This document shows, piece by piece, positions 52,491 through 52,915 of a stretch of DNA of 52,915 bases; the first letter of the stretch is position 1; each line of letters opens with the position of its first letter. Both the position numbers and the translations under genes were made by a program. The notes beneath the pieces are model-generated. The model had not been told where the DNA came from and did not search any database. It saw nothing but the letters and a program-made list of their open reading frames with translations. The stretch comes from Roseburia hominis. GTDB lineage: Bacteria; Bacillota; Clostridia; Lachnospirales; Lachnospiraceae. The DNA lies in NCBI RefSeq assembly GCF_021531695.1, contig NZ_JADYUI010000018.1, positions 1-52,915 of the forward strand, read 5' to 3'.

Positions 52491-52728
52491 ACGTACAACC
52501 AGTTACTCGTGGCTTGAAACAATCGTTTCTGTACAGTTCTCAGGCAGGTCTCCCGGCTTAAAGATCATCGCATCCACCATCTTCCCGGTTTCCCAGTGAT
52601 ATCTCGGTTTCTGCTCCCTAATTACGGTGACGAGTTCGTACAGGATTTGCACCTGTTTCCCTTTTCACCGGAGTCAACCACACTACGCAATTGCTCCGAC
52701 ACCTGATTACTCCATATTTAATTCAGCT
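52491..52728 (-). promoter_or_regulatory. Cobalamin riboswitch
   Basis: The minus strand carries the conserved parts of a B12 aptamer in order: GGTGAAAAGGGAAACAGG with AAATCCTGTACGAA, CGTCACCGTAATTAGGGAGC, the B12-box-like ATCACTGGGAAACCGGGAAG, then AAGCCGGGAGACCTGCCTG, and a hairpin gaaac-gatt-gtttc (52517-52530) that fits the kissing-loop stem. It precedes an intrinsic terminator and then the cbi/btu operon. Adenosylcobalamin binding should stop transcription. Boundaries are approximate. Confidence 0.93.
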
Positions 52729-52729
52729 A

Positions 52730-52758
52730 AATATAACATATTTCTACAAACTATGCAA
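52730..52758 (-). promoter_or_regulatory. Promoter of the cobalamin operon
   Basis: TTGCAT (52753-52758) and TATATT (52730-52735), minus strand, with a 17-base spacer, immediately upstream of the riboswitch aptamer, so the RNA starts with the aptamer. Confidence 0.7.
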
Positions 52759-52915
52759 GAGTTACCTGCCCTTGAGTTTCCGCAGTTTTATCCACAGAAG
52801 CCCAGTTTCATTAGCACCTCAATAAACAACTTTCAAAAAATGCCCAAAATATAAGGAATCTTCTTCCTTTTTGTAGTAAAATTAAGTTGCCTAATCAAAA
52901 TTCTCACTAAACAAA
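52736..52915. other. Upstream intergenic region of the cobalamin operon
   Basis: No gene is seen beyond the promoter. A perfect DnaA-box consensus (ttatccaca) lies at 52788-52796. A small hairpin, aaggaa-tcttc-ttcctt followed by T's, lies at 52853-52872 in plus orientation and could end a plus-strand transcript, although none is visible here. Confidence 0.4.

Noticed and set aside
52627-52854. Plus-strand frame over the riboswitch
   Set aside because: The conserved bases are explained by the aptamer on the minus strand; no ribosome binding site.
1-52915. CRISPR arrays, tRNA, rRNA, integrase or transposase genes
   Set aside because: I looked for regular direct repeats, cloverleaf-like sequences and recombinase motifs on both strands and found none that hold up.

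Overview
The window looks like a chromosomal segment of an anaerobic, low-GC Gram-positive of the Clostridia, most probably Lachnospiraceae. This is inferred from the AT-rich sequence, strong AGGAGG-type ribosome binding sites, the housekeeping genes (SEDS/PBP pair, ZapA, a GerW-type spore protein beside a DUF2953 protein) and the complete anaerobic (cbi) style of cobalamin synthesis. Almost all genes from about 15.5 kb rightward run leftward (minus strand).

Region 1 (1-4.5 kb) holds a gene fragment next to a hairpin repeat, a ParE/Phd-type toxin-antitoxin pair with a palindrome over its promoter, an FtsH-like membrane AAA ATPase with no peptidase domain, and a fused amino-acid ABC transporter protein whose two substrate-binding lobes are in swapped order.

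Region 2 (4.5-15.5 kb) is an accessory region full of damaged genes. Intact-looking are a MarR regulator, a TetR/MATE divergent pair with a clear operator, a ketopantoate-reductase-like protein, a methyltransferase, a class C beta-lactamase-fold hydrolase, a CAT-like acetyltransferase, a macro-domain protein and a small lipoprotein. Broken are a MATE pump, a second methyltransferase, a DUF3267 protein, an HD-GYP protein with a frameshift, and several unnamed fragments. A 51-bp sequence occurs twice, about 9 kb apart.

Region 3 (15.5-31 kb) is core genome: a 45-residue membrane protein, GerW, DUF2953, Nudix hydrolase, PBP, FtsW/RodA, U32 peptidase-family protein, ZapA, RuvB, RuvA, a Gx transporter with a NusG-II protein, MiaB, ProA, 5-formyl-THF cyclo-ligase, DUF896, ProB and a divergent ApbE. 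Promoters with 17-bp spacers are visible before Nudix, zapA, proB and apbE.

Region 4 (32-52.9 kb) is one roughly 20-kb leftward cobalamin operon. It starts with a promoter, a cobalamin riboswitch and an intrinsic terminator. It then encodes an exported CbiK-type cobaltochelatase lipoprotein, a two-domain lipoprotein, a BtuF-BtuC-BtuD-type importer (the ATPase carries an extra C-terminal domain), CbiP, CobT, CobU, CobS, a short CobU-like protein, a CobC-like phosphatase, CbiB, CobD, CbiC, CbiD, CbiF, CbiG, CbiH, a CbiJ-CbiE-CbiT triple fusion and CbiA. CbiL, the uroporphyrinogen methyltransferase and a cytoplasmic chelatase are not in the window. The most unusual items are the exported chelatase tied to an importer under B12 control, the triple fusion, the degenerate CobU paralogue, the peptidase-less FtsH and the lobe-swapped transporter.
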